DNA of 64,000 nt from positions 124,001-188,000 of the forward strand of contig NZ_QSGS01000003.1 in NCBI RefSeq assembly GCF_003467445.1, in the 5' to 3' direction. The notes below the pieces were generated by a model. That model had not been told where the DNA came from and made no database searches. It worked only from the letters and a program-made list of their open reading frames with translations. Origin of the DNA: Exiguobacterium sp. AM39-5BH (GTDB lineage: Bacteria > Bacillota > Bacilli > Exiguobacteriales > Exiguobacteriaceae). Below are positions 9,511 to 18,120 of this stretch, in pieces (position 1 is the stretch's first letter; each line of letters opens with the position of its first letter). Made by a program: the position numbers and the translations under genes.

Positions 9511-11040
9511 ATGAAGAGGCAGCTAAGATCCAAGTACGGGTTAGTAATTATTGTAGGTATGTTGATGATATCGATTGCTTATTCTACAGCTTTCGCTAAA
9601 AAGATAGAAATTGAACAATCTGCCAGTCCAATCATTGGAGAAGTGAAGCGAACAATTTCTCCAATTACGGGCTGGGTGGGATCAGAATTTACACTTACTT
9701 ATACCTTTGACCTAAACATGATTTTAAACACAGTGGATGACTCGGGGAAAAAGTCGAAAGGTCCAGACATGAACTCTTATGCGTTAATTGAATGGGATGC
9801 TGAGTTTGTCGAGACCATCCCAGTTGGTTTTGACGTTCCTAAGGATGTAAATTTACCTGAAGGGTTTCACTTTGACAGAGATAAGAGAACGTTAACAGGT
9901 AATATCAATATTGTCTGCGGAAAGAAAAAAGCAGGAATTGAGAAGAAGTGTAATGACCTTCAAGAAAATGAAATCATACAGTCTTTTTCGATACCCCTTT
10001 CTGCGAAAGAACCGGGAAGCTACTCATTTGATACGGGAAAGTACAAATATACTTTTTACGCAGATCATGCCGGTCAAGGATCGATCAAGCATAATCGCTC
10101 TTATGAAAATAACCCAGGAGCATTAAGTACTGAAGTAGTTACTGTCAAAGGAATAGATATTACAATTCCTAATAACTTAACACTTTATGTCGGAGAAGAA
10201 ACTCCTCTAAGAGCTAAGTTTTCGCCTGACTCAGTAAGCGATTCAGCTATTAGCTGGGAAGTCGTCGATTCAGACATCTTGAAACTAAAAACTAATGAAA
10301 AAGGTTCTGCAACTATAGAAGCGAAGAAGGTCGGTGAAACAATTGTTCGCGCCACCTATAAATATCCCAACGGTTACATTGCAAAATCGAATGATTTAAG
10401 AGTAGACGTAAAATTGCCTAAACTTACAGTCACACCGGAAACTACAAAGCTTTGGGTTTATTTAAAAGACGGGGAGATTGTTAAACAGACGAAGACACTA
10501 ACCTTGAATCAGTTTAAAGACGATAATTCTGCTATTGCAAAACAACTAAATGCAACTTGGACATCAAATTCGAGTGCGATTAGTTTGTCACCCGATGGTG
10601 CGGCAGTGGTCGTACAAGCTGAACATGGTAGCCAAGGAAATGTTGAGATTGTCGGTCAGTTAGCTGATTTTTCAGAGCATTCTAAAACCGCATCCGTCTA
10701 CGTGAATGAGTATCCACAGAAGGTGTCTACACCGAACGTAGTTCTCTACATGAGCCAAAGTCCATATACCTACCCGGTTAAGTTCTGGCCAGAGACGGCA
10801 AACGTGACAGGTTACGGTCTGACTGTCCTTGAAGGAACGGATGTCATGACAGCAAAAGACGGCGTATTGACACTCTTGAAGCCGGGTATCGCGAAAATCA
10901 TTCTGGTCACGGAGGACGTCAGTAAATCCTTTGAAAGAGGAGAAGGGCCGAAAGTCATTAGCCAAACGTTCTACGTTCGCGTCAAAGCTGGCACGGATCC
11001 GAACCCAGGAACCGAAGATCCGTCTGGCGATTTCTATTAA
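9511..11040 (+). CDS. secreted protein with Ig-like (BIG2-type) repeats, possible pilus-associated adhesin
   Basis: A 509-residue exported protein: basic start, hydrophobic core to about residue 28 and a likely cleavage after AFA (residue 29). The N-terminal domain (about 40-210) carries two cysteines (C136, C147) that could form a disulfide. From about 212 on there are Ig-like segments: LTLYVGEETPLRAKF, then ISWEVVDSDILKL and a VGETIVRATY ending, a bacterial Ig-like group 2 pattern. A second unit starts near 312 and a third near 410. There is no LPxTG, membrane anchor or S-layer domain. The coding sequence is much richer in A+T than its neighbours up to about 10670. It converges on the minor-pilin genes, so a pilus-linked surface role is inferred. 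Confidence 0.72.
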   Translation: MKRQLRSKYGLVIIVGMLMISIAYSTAFAKKIEIEQSASPIIGEVKRTISPITGWVGSEFTLTYTFDLNMILNTVDDSGKKSKGPDMNSYALIEWDAEFVETIPVGFDVPKDVNLPEGFHFDRDKRTLTGNINIVCGKKKAGIEKKCNDLQENEIIQSFSIPLSAKEPGSYSFDTGKYKYTFYADHAGQGSIKHNRSYENNPGALSTEVVTVKGIDITIPNNLTLYVGEETPLRAKFSPDSVSDSAISWEVVDSDILKLKTNEKGSATIEAKKVGETIVRATYKYPNGYIAKSNDLRVDVKLPKLTVTPETTKLWVYLKDGEIVKQTKTLTLNQFKDDNSAIAKQLNATWTSNSSAISLSPDGAAVVVQAEHGSQGNVEIVGQLADFSEHSKTASVYVNEYPQKVSTPNVVLYMSQSPYTYPVKFWPETANVTGYGLTVLEGTDVMTAKDGVLTLLKPGIAKIILVTEDVSKSFERGEGPKVISQTFYVRVKAGTDPNPGTEDPSGDFY

Positions 11041-11051
11041 TCCAGATACTC

Positions 11052-11081
11052 AAAGAGGCTGCTCACGCGAGCAGCCTCTTT
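11052..11081. terminator. bidirectional terminator between convergent genes
   Basis: AAAGAGGCTGCTC and GAGCAGCCTCTTT form a perfect 13-bp stem with a four-base loop, between the secreted Ig-like protein and the minus-strand minor-pilin operon. Confidence 0.88.
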
Positions 11082-11082
11082 G

Positions 11083-12774
11083 TCATTTCTTCAGTTGTTG
11101 CCCAACAAACAATTGTAACTGGTTCGTGACCGGTAGCGTCTCAATCTGACGGAACACACCCTCGTTATATTCCATGACGAGACGGGAATCGTCGACGTCT
11201 GGAGAGGAAATCGCATTCCCAGGAGTGAAGTAAGCTTGTTTATTCGTCTGCTGCGGTAGTGATTTGAACGACCCGCGGAACGTGTTTACTTCGAGTGGTC
11301 CTTTGCTGAACAAGCCGCCTTTGATGTTTACAATCGAGCCGACGGCATAGACACGCGTGGGTTGTTCAGAGTCACTATATAGAAACGCCTGAAGAGGGGA
11401 CGACGAGTTACGGAATTCGTCAATCCGATTGAGGAGTATTTTTCCTTTTGCAAGCAAGACGAGTGAACTGTCTTGTTCTGAGGAAACACCGCGAATTTCA
11501 GCCCGGTCAATAAACGCATCCTTCAGAGAATAGACGGTCGTGTTGAAAGCGACTTTACCGCGAATCGTCAAGTTACCGTTCACAATGAGTGGGCGACTGA
11601 TTGTGATATCGCGCGTTCCTTCGATAACAACGTCCCCGTCAAGTAGAAGCGGTACAGTTGAATCGGCGATTGAATCGCTAATAATCATTGGTGTATCTCT
11701 TCCAAGAGGTGACTCAAGGATTTTAAGTTCTTGAATTTGGTCAACTCTTTGTGTGTCGATGTAGTTAGTGAAAAACACGTCTGGTTCGCTGGCGTTTTCT
11801 TTCACGAATGTCTGTCTTAAAAACGGAATAAAGTCTGCTTCTTTAGGACGTCCGTAGTCATACGCTGAAAAACGAAGACTGTTTTTTAAAAAGATTGATA
11901 CATGTGGTGGTTGGTCATAAGGAAAATCTACAGTAGAGGTTCCTTTGTGACGGTTTACATATTGGACAATTGAGTAGTCGAAGTTGAACTTAGAGAACGA
12001 GCTGTCGACCGGACCGATATTAGGTCGCTCGGAGGCGCCTGGAGTGGTACTAGTCGCAAAATAGTTGGGGAAGTCGCAACCATTGCACTTTGCGGTATCT
12101 CCTAAGTCTATCTTACCGTCTGTGTAGAACCGGCTGGTCGGGTTGTTGTTGAGCGTCCTTTTGCTATTTTCTAGTTGGTAAGTCGCATCTCGCTTCAAAT
12201 CAAGTTGCTTACCAGCGTACATATTACCCCTAATGGACGGTGGCCCGTTTATCGTCAGTACATCGTCCGATCCGAGCACGTAATAGAGGAACGACGGTAA
12301 CGCCGTCACGTACACTTCCTGGCTATACGTGCTCGTCTGCATCGGCTGTTCCGGTTTCGCTTTCGTCGTCCCGGTCGCCGTCAGCGTCAACACCGTCGTG
12401 AACGGCGCGTTCGCCTGGTCCGCCGTCGAGCGGGTGATCGAGTAACGGATGTCGTTGTCGCCCGATTGCAAATCACCCGTATAGAGCGTGTTCGCCTGGA
12501 GCACCGTCGCGACTTTCGCTTGAAATGCTGCTTGGTTCTCCATATACGGTTGAACAACATCTGCATCGTGGAGCGGGAACGTCGTCCGCAAATCGGCGAC
12601 GAGCACGTCGAGCACGCCTTTGACGTCGGTATCGAGCTGCGTCTCGTCGACACGGATATTCGTCTGCTTGTTCGTGGCCAAGTTGACTTGAATCGCTGCG
12701 AGCGAGAGGACGGCGAGTGCCGCCATCGTCACGAGGACGAGGATGAGGACATAGCCTCGTTCATCTTGTTTCAT
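11083..12774 (-). CDS. large PilX/GspK-like minor pilin
   Basis: A 563-residue protein with a type III-like signal: ERG followed by YVLILVLVTMAALAVLSLAAI. The position-5 glutamate of major pilins is absent, as in GspK and PilX proteins that sit at the pilus tip. A charged helical stretch follows, then (about 375-560) repeated short strands such as DGDVVIEGTRDITISRPL and VNGNLTIRGKVAF, suggesting a beta-helix. The start at 12774 is preceded by GAGGGAG; an ATG at 12792 that overlaps the upstream stop is the alternative. The 5' third is GC-rich like neighbours, while the rest (about 11090-12230) is visibly AT-rich. Last gene of the minor-pilin operon. Confidence 0.75.
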   Translation of the reverse strand: MKQDERGYVLILVLVTMAALAVLSLAAIQVNLATNKQTNIRVDETQLDTDVKGVLDVLVADLRTTFPLHDADVVQPYMENQAAFQAKVATVLQANTLYTGDLQSGDNDIRYSITRSTADQANAPFTTVLTLTATGTTKAKPEQPMQTSTYSQEVYVTALPSFLYYVLGSDDVLTINGPPSIRGNMYAGKQLDLKRDATYQLENSKRTLNNNPTSRFYTDGKIDLGDTAKCNGCDFPNYFATSTTPGASERPNIGPVDSSFSKFNFDYSIVQYVNRHKGTSTVDFPYDQPPHVSIFLKNSLRFSAYDYGRPKEADFIPFLRQTFVKENASEPDVFFTNYIDTQRVDQIQELKILESPLGRDTPMIISDSIADSTVPLLLDGDVVIEGTRDITISRPLIVNGNLTIRGKVAFNTTVYSLKDAFIDRAEIRGVSSEQDSSLVLLAKGKILLNRIDEFRNSSSPLQAFLYSDSEQPTRVYAVGSIVNIKGGLFSKGPLEVNTFRGSFKSLPQQTNKQAYFTPGNAISSPDVDDSRLVMEYNEGVFRQIETLPVTNQLQLFVGQQLKK

Positions 12775-12788
12775 TTGACTCCCTCTTT

Positions 12789-13352
12789 TCATAACGGGAT
12801 GGTGCTCGTGAACGTTTTGACGAGCGTCGTATCTTCACGAGAGGCGAGTGTTACTTGAATTTCAATCAATCCAGAAGTGATATATGCCTCACGTCCGCGC
12901 CTTGGATCGGTTACTTTGTCGCGGAGGTCGATGTCGACGGACTGAACGATGACGTCAGGGTTGTTCGTCACAAAGCTCGACGGGTCGAGCTCGAGCACGG
13001 CGTCCTCCATATAATCGCCTTGACGATACAGGATCCCTTCCGTCGAGATGCGTGGGGTATGGAGGCGGTGGAACGAATATGTTTCCCCGTTGACGGTCAA
13101 GGCGTCGAACTCGGTCCGGTTGATGTCCTGGAGGACACTCGTGATCAAATAGTCGGCCTCGCTTCGAAGCGAGCTCGTGTCGTTCGTCAGACGGAAACCG
13201 AGCGAGCCGGACAAGAAGACGGTGATCACGATGCCGGCGAAGATGGCAGAGATGACGAGTGCGAGCAACAACTCGACGAGCGTGACGCCGTCCTCACGGT
13301 CACGGAAGCTCTGGAACGTCCGTCTCAGGGAACTTATCTTGAAGCGTCGCAT
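12789..13352 (-). CDS. PilW-like minor pilin (prepilin)
   Basis: A 187-residue prepilin. A 21-residue basic leader ends in EDG, followed by VTLVELLLALVISAIFAGIVIT, the class III signal with glutamate at position 5, to be cut and N-methylated by the prepilin peptidase encoded at 20060. The head domain contains a segment typical of PilW/GspJ-type pseudopilins (YLITSVLQDINR, near the helix end). AAAGGAGTGG precedes the ATG. Its 5' end overlaps the upstream pilV-like gene by 53 bases in another frame, and its stop overlaps the possible upstream start of the PilX-like gene. Confidence 0.82.
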   Translation of the reverse strand: MRRFKISSLRRTFQSFRDREDGVTLVELLLALVISAIFAGIVITVFLSGSLGFRLTNDTSSLRSEADYLITSVLQDINRTEFDALTVNGETYSFHRLHTPRISTEGILYRQGDYMEDAVLELDPSSFVTNNPDVIVQSVDIDLRDKVTDPRRGREAYITSGLIEIQVTLASREDTTLVKTFTSTIPL

Positions 13353-13776
13353 TCGTCACCACTCCTTTCAACGTAATCGGTTTGAGCAACGTCTCCGAGG
13401 CGACGGTAATCTCGACGTTGACGAGGTCGGCGGGTAATTCGTTGCCTGGAGAGAGGATGGTCACATTGAAGGCGCGCCCATTGATGGTGACGTCACATAA
13501 ATCGCAGACGTTGGCCGGTGTCTGTTGGAGCGCCGCGATATCGATCGGGTCCCGTGTCTCGGCTGCACGGCGCTTCAACGTATTGAGCGTGTTTTGGGCG
13601 ACTTGGTTCGCCACGGTCCGGTCAAGATCCGAGGAGGTGATCCGTAAGCTTTGGGAGAAGATATTCATGAGCGATAATGCCAGGATCGAGACGACGACGA
13701 TCGAGACGAGAACTTCGACGAGCGTGAAACCTTGTTCGGAACGGTCCAACGCATTGACCTCCTTTTCAATATTCAT
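13300..13776 (-). CDS. PilV-like minor pilin (prepilin)
   Basis: A 158-residue prepilin with leader ending SEQG, then FTLVEVLVSIVVVSILALSLM: the canonical prepilin peptidase site with phenylalanine at +1 and glutamate at +5. The head has two close cysteines (VCDLCDV) that may be disulfide-linked. AAGGAGGTCAATG-like spacing precedes the ATG at 13776. First gene of a three-gene minus-strand operon encoding PilV-, PilW- and PilX-like subunits; such minor pilins prime assembly and shape the tip in type IV pili and type II secretion systems. Confidence 0.82.
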   Translation of the reverse strand: MNIEKEVNALDRSEQGFTLVEVLVSIVVVSILALSLMNIFSQSLRITSSDLDRTVANQVAQNTLNTLKRRAAETRDPIDIAALQQTPANVCDLCDVTINGRAFNVTILSPGNELPADLVNVEITVASETLLKPITLKGVVTNATLQDKFPETDVPELP

Positions 13777-13789
13777 TTAAAGACAGGAA

Positions 13790-13887
13790 AAAAGAGACTT
13801 TTCATCTGAAATAATTGTTATTTTCTGTACAATGCATATTATACTAAAGTTACAGTGGGAACGGATAGTAATTCAAAAGTCTCTTTT
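13790..13887. promoter_or_regulatory. divergent pilus promoter region flanked by inverted AAAA-N5-TTTT boxes
   Basis: AAAAGAGACTTTT at 13790-13802 and its exact reverse complement AAAAGTCTCTTTT at 13875-13887 bracket the intergenic region. Each copy is itself a dyad (AAAAG-N3-CTTTT) and reads AAAA-N5-TTTT, the form of a ComK half-site. Between them, a plus-strand TATACT (13840-13845, with TTGTTA at 13815-13820 but 19-base spacing) overlaps a minus-strand TATAAT (13838-13843). The promoters are therefore back to back, and each box lies in the leader of one transcript. Regulator identity is inference. Confidence 0.55.
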
Positions 13888-13912
13888 GACTTGAAATAGA
13901 GGGGGAAATGGA

Positions 13913-15139
13913 ATGAAGCGATATGGGATGCACCTGTTCATCCTGGCGGGGCTAGTCCTGCTCGTGTCGTTGCCGACGATCGGGCTCGTGAACTATCTTG
14001 ATGCCTCGGCGAAGACGACTGCTACATATAAAGAGACGACCGTGGCCGGCATCGACGTGTCGGGGATGACGAAAGAAGAAGCGATCGTCCGAATCGATAA
14101 CGCCATCAAAGACTTCAACAACACGCCGTTCACGGTGACGCTCGTCGATGGGACGGTGATCGAGGTCGGCAAAGATGTCGTCTCGTTCAACGTCGACGCG
14201 ACACTCAAGGCGGTCACTGAATCGGGTACATATCCGCTCGTCACGAAGGTCGATGAAGAGCGATTGACACCGTACTTAGAGAACCAACCGGTGACGCTCT
14301 CGATGGTGACCCCGCCGCTCGTCGAAGCCGCCTCGAATTTGAACTCAGACGTCGTCCTCGAGATGATGGCGACGGAGAGTGAAGTCGTCGCTTCGATCAC
14401 GGTCAGTCCGACGCCAGCGATGCGCTCGGCACTCGAGCGGATGAACGGCTTCGAGATGAAAGCAGGGGACATCTTCAGCTTGAAAGCGTTCGGAGAAGAT
14501 TTTGAGGCGCTCAGCACGCTCGGTTCCTCGATGTATCAATTGTTCGCGGCGACACCGTTCCAAATCCTAGAACGGGTCCAACATGAGACGCTCCCGACCG
14601 GTATCGAGCTCGGCTATGATGTCAAAGTCGACGAGCGCTCGAACTTCGCCGTACAGAACACGGAACAGACACCGTACGCGCTCATCGTGATCGAAGAAGG
14701 GAACGCGATGACGGTCCAATTGCTCGGTAAGGTATTCGTTGGAGCGTACGAGTCGCGCGTCGAAGACGTGACGAGCGTCCCATATCAAAACATCGTCCGT
14801 TTCTCGCCGTCACTCACGGCCGGCAGTTCGTCTGTGACCCAGTCCGGTCAGACCGGGGAGTCGGGCAAACTGTATCGTGTCCTCATCACGGATACGGGCG
14901 AGTCGCTCGAACTGCTCGGGTTTGATTTTTACGAGCCGATCCCGGAGATCGTGACGAAAAGTTCCGTCCCGCTCCCGCCTCCTGAACCGGTCGAACCGGT
15001 GATTCCAACTTTCCCGGACGAATCACTGGAAGATGACCCGTTCGATGACGATGTAGAGGATGACGGATTGAATGAGTTTGAAGAACAGCCACCGGTGTAT
15101 GACCAGGACCCGGTGCCAAGTGAGGGGGCAGTCGGATGA
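13913..15139 (+). CDS. VanW-like / YoaR-like membrane-anchored protein heading the pilus operon
   Basis: A 408-residue protein with one N-terminal membrane segment (about residues 8-28) and the rest outside. VAGIDVSGMTKEEA marks the putative peptidoglycan-binding domain found in YoaR/VanW proteins. The region at about 160-280 follows the VanW pattern (a start-of-domain RM-NGF, AGDIFSL, ERVQHETLPTGIELGYDV, then NTEQTPY) but lacks the usual GGGxCQ core, so it is degenerate. The tail from about 345 is proline- and acid-rich. It overlaps the next gene by four bases and is in operon with pilB. It may anchor or gate the pilus in the thick wall (inference). Confidence 0.72.
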   Translation: MKRYGMHLFILAGLVLLVSLPTIGLVNYLDASAKTTATYKETTVAGIDVSGMTKEEAIVRIDNAIKDFNNTPFTVTLVDGTVIEVGKDVVSFNVDATLKAVTESGTYPLVTKVDEERLTPYLENQPVTLSMVTPPLVEAASNLNSDVVLEMMATESEVVASITVSPTPAMRSALERMNGFEMKAGDIFSLKAFGEDFEALSTLGSSMYQLFAATPFQILERVQHETLPTGIELGYDVKVDERSNFAVQNTEQTPYALIVIEEGNAMTVQLLGKVFVGAYESRVEDVTSVPYQNIVRFSPSLTAGSSSVTQSGQTGESGKLYRVLITDTGESLELLGFDFYEPIPEIVTKSSVPLPPPEPVEPVIPTFPDESLEDDPFDDDVEDDGLNEFEEQPPVYDQDPVPSEGAVG

Positions 15140-15417
15140 TCGGTTATTTGATTTTGATCGCCTTTTGGGTACTTGCCACATTGACCGTGTTCGCCTTATC
15201 GATTCCATACGTTCGAAAGCGGGAGACGAAAGGAGTCATCTCGTTACTCGTCGCCGTGCTCTCGCTCGGCGTGTATAGCCTGTATGTCGAAGGGCTCGAG
15301 CGGACGTGGTGGGCGTGGGTCCTCCTCGCCCTCGGTTTGGCAGGCGGTGCGGCACTCAGTGCGTTCATCGAACAGCGAGACGTCGCACAGGAGGTACCAC
15401 AGAGGATGGTGAAGTAA
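15136..15417 (+). CDS. small membrane protein of the pilus operon
   Basis: A 93-residue protein with three hydrophobic segments: residues 2-22, about 33-50 and about 55-72. Its ATG overlaps the stop of the VanW-like gene (ATGA), and pilB begins two bases after its stop, so the three are tightly coupled. It has no recognisable domain. A role in the pilus machine is inferred only from position. Confidence 0.7.
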   Translation: MIGYLILIAFWVLATLTVFALSIPYVRKRETKGVISLLVAVLSLGVYSLYVEGLERTWWAWVLLALGLAGGAALSAFIEQRDVAQEVPQRMVK

Positions 15418-15418
15418 G

Positions 15419-17077
15419 TTGAGACGAATGAAGAAACGGCTCGGCGGGATGCTCGTCGAGGCGGGGATGATCACGCAAGCACAGCTAGACGAAGCACTTA
15501 CTCAAAAGCGGACCGGGGAGAAACTCGGGGACGCGCTCATGCGATTGAACTATTTGACCGAGACGCAACTGATTCAAGTGTTGCACGAGCAGTTGAACGT
15601 GCCGGTCATTTCATTATATTCAGAAGACATCAATGTCACCGTGACGAAACTTGTCCCGAAAGTCATCGCCCAAAAACATGACATCATGCCGATTTCGTTA
15701 CAAGGCAATACGCTGTTCATCGCGACAGCGGACCCGCTCGATTTGATCGCCATCGATGACGTGCGTCTGCAGACGGGAATGAACATCGAGGTCGGGATCG
15801 CCACGCGCGAACAGATTCGCAAGACGATTGGACGCTATTACGAGATGGATGCGTCACTCATCGAGATTTTAAAAGAAGAAGCTCCGGAACTCGATCGCGA
15901 GGAGACGGCGTCGCGAGATGACGCGCCGGTCATCCGGCTCGTCAATCAGCTCTTCTTGAGCGCCATCGACCAACGAGCCTCAGATATCCACTTCGACCCG
16001 CACGAGAAACAGTTGCACGTCCGTTTTCGGGTCGATGGTGACCTCCGGACCGAAGCCATCTATCCGAAGAAGATTCAAAGCGTCATGCTGACGCGCCTCA
16101 AGGTCATGAGTAACCTAGACATCACCGAGAGCCGCTTGCCACAAGACGGACGTATCAAATATACGCTCCGGGGCCGCCCATACGACTTCCGCGTCTCGAC
16201 GCTCCCGACGATGTATGGCGAGAAAATCGTCATCCGGGTGCTCGACTCGTCGGAAGGGTTGACCGATTTGACGAAACTCGACTTCGGCGACAAAAACGAG
16301 GCAGTGTATCGCGACATGCTGAAACGGCCGAACGGGATTATCCTCATCACCGGGCCAACCGGGTCAGGGAAATCGTCGACGCTCTATGCGTCGCTGCGCG
16401 AACTGAACGATGAATCCAAAAACATCATCACGGTCGAGGACCCGGTCGAGTATCAACTCGACGGCATCAACCAAGTGCAAGTCAATTCGAAAGTCGGCTT
16501 GACGTTCGCGTCGGGTCTGCGTTCGATTTTGCGTCAAGACCCGAACATCGTCATGGTCGGAGAGATTCGGGACACCGAGACGGCCGAGATTGCCATCCGG
16601 GCATCGTTGACCGGTCACTTGGTATTGTCGACGTTACATACGAATTCGGCCATAAGCTCGATCACCCGCTTGATTGACATGGGGGTCGAACCGTTCCTCG
16701 TCGCCGCATCGACGTCCGGGCTTGTCGCTCAGCGGCTCGTCCGTCGCGTCTGTCGGGACTGCGGTCATGAACAGCCGGTCTCGAAACGGGAACAGGAACT
16801 GTTCGCCGCTGAAAGCGTCCCGGTCGACCGGATCATGCGCGGTAACGGCTGTGCGTCATGTAACTTCACAGGTTACCGCGGACGGCTCGCCATCCATGAG
16901 GTCGTGCCAATCGATGAAGGATTGCGCCGTCTCATCATGAACCAGGCGACGGAGGCCGAGATGGTCGCCTATGCGAAAGACCAAGGCGTCCGCTTCCTCC
17001 TCGCCGATGGGCTTGAGAAAGTCGCGCTCGGGCTGACGAATACCGAGGAAATATTGAGAACAGTGATAACGGAGTGA
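15419..17077 (+). CDS. pilB: type IV pilus extension ATPase PilB
   Basis: PilB is the cytoplasmic hexameric ATPase that drives pilus polymerisation. The 552-residue protein has an N-terminal MshE/GspE-N domain (GGMLVEAGMITQAQLDEAL, about 10-150), then the ATPase core: GPTGSGKSSTLYA (Walker A), ITVEDPVEYQLDGINQVQVN (Asp box), VGEIRDTETAEIA (Walker B), LVLSTLHTNSA (His box). The zinc cysteines are present in CRDC and CASC. The TTG at 15419 is preferred because AGAGGATGGTG lies at the right distance; the ATG at 15428 is the alternative. Followed by pilT after 4 bases. Confidence 0.95.
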   Translation: MRRMKKRLGGMLVEAGMITQAQLDEALTQKRTGEKLGDALMRLNYLTETQLIQVLHEQLNVPVISLYSEDINVTVTKLVPKVIAQKHDIMPISLQGNTLFIATADPLDLIAIDDVRLQTGMNIEVGIATREQIRKTIGRYYEMDASLIEILKEEAPELDREETASRDDAPVIRLVNQLFLSAIDQRASDIHFDPHEKQLHVRFRVDGDLRTEAIYPKKIQSVMLTRLKVMSNLDITESRLPQDGRIKYTLRGRPYDFRVSTLPTMYGEKIVIRVLDSSEGLTDLTKLDFGDKNEAVYRDMLKRPNGIILITGPTGSGKSSTLYASLRELNDESKNIITVEDPVEYQLDGINQVQVNSKVGLTFASGLRSILRQDPNIVMVGEIRDTETAEIAIRASLTGHLVLSTLHTNSAISSITRLIDMGVEPFLVAASTSGLVAQRLVRRVCRDCGHEQPVSKREQELFAAESVPVDRIMRGNGCASCNFTGYRGRLAIHEVVPIDEGLRRLIMNQATEAEMVAYAKDQGVRFLLADGLEKVALGLTNTEEILRTVITE

Positions 17078-17081
17078 GCCT

Positions 17082-18116
17082 ATGATCCATCAGTCGATTG
17101 AAGTGATTTTAACAAAGGCGGTCGAACAACGCGCCTCGGACATCCATTTGACCGCAGGCTCGCCGCCGATCATCCGGGTCGACGGGAGCCTCATCACGAT
17201 GGGTGACGAGAAAGTGTTGCCGCTCCATATCGAAAGCTATTTGAAAAACATAATGACCGAAGAGATGCGGGGCCGTCTCGAGATGCAGCGCGACCTCGAC
17301 TTCTCGTTCGGGGTCCCGCGCGTGTCGCGGTTCCGCGTCAACGCCTATTACCAACGAGGCACGGTCGCGATTGCATTCCGTTCCATTTCCGGGGAAATCC
17401 CGACGATGAACGAGCTCGATTTGCCGCAAGTGCTAAAGCGACTGATCGAGAAGCCGTACGGGCTCATCCTCGTCACCGGACCGACGGGATCAGGGAAATC
17501 GACGACGCTCGCCGCGATGATCCATGAGATCAACCGGACGCAGCGGAAACGAATCATCACGCTCGAGGATCCGATTGAATATTTGCATTCGCACGACCAG
17601 AGCATCGTCGACCAACGCGAGATTGGCTCCGACGTCATGAAGTTCGTCGACGGTCTGCGGGCCGCGCTCCGGCAAGACCCGGACGTCATCTTGCTCGGTG
17701 AGATGCGCGACCTCGAGACGATTTCGACGGCGATGACGGCCGCCGAGACGGGCCACCTCGTCATGGCGACACTCCACACGTCGAGTGCGATGTCGACCGT
17801 CAGCCGCATCATCGACGCGTTCCCGGCCGAGCAACAGGACCAAATCCGGACCCAGCTCGCCAACGTCCTGCTCGGTGTCGTCAGTCAGCGTCTCTTCCCG
17901 CGTGTCGACGTGCCGAAAGGTCGTGTCGCCGCGATGGAGATCATGATCGGCAATCCGGCCGTCGCCAACTTGATTCGGAACGAGAAGGAGTTCCAACTCC
18001 CGACCGTCATCCAGACGAACCGGCAGAACGGGATGCAGACGATGGACATGGCGATCGAACAGCTCGTCCGTCAAGGCGTCATCAACCCGAACGCCGTACC
18101 AAATGAAGAGAGGTGA
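17082..18116 (+). CDS. pilT: type IV pilus retraction ATPase PilT
   Basis: PilT powers pilus retraction and twitching. The 344-residue length and motifs are typical: ASDIHLTAGSPPIIRVDG near the start, GPTGSGKSTTLAAMI (Walker A), ITLEDPIEYLHSH, LLGEMRDLETI (Walker B), ATLHTSSAMSTVSRIIDAFP. It lacks the PilB N-domain and the zinc cysteines, which separates it from PilB and from the ComGA type. The presence of both PilB and PilT argues for a dynamic, retractable pilus rather than only a competence pseudopilus. In operon with pilB and pilC (4-base gaps). Confidence 0.95.
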   Translation: MIHQSIEVILTKAVEQRASDIHLTAGSPPIIRVDGSLITMGDEKVLPLHIESYLKNIMTEEMRGRLEMQRDLDFSFGVPRVSRFRVNAYYQRGTVAIAFRSISGEIPTMNELDLPQVLKRLIEKPYGLILVTGPTGSGKSTTLAAMIHEINRTQRKRIITLEDPIEYLHSHDQSIVDQREIGSDVMKFVDGLRAALRQDPDVILLGEMRDLETISTAMTAAETGHLVMATLHTSSAMSTVSRIIDAFPAEQQDQIRTQLANVLLGVVSQRLFPRVDVPKGRVAAMEIMIGNPAVANLIRNEKEFQLPTVIQTNRQNGMQTMDMAIEQLVRQGVINPNAVPNEER

Positions 18117-18120
18117 CTGA

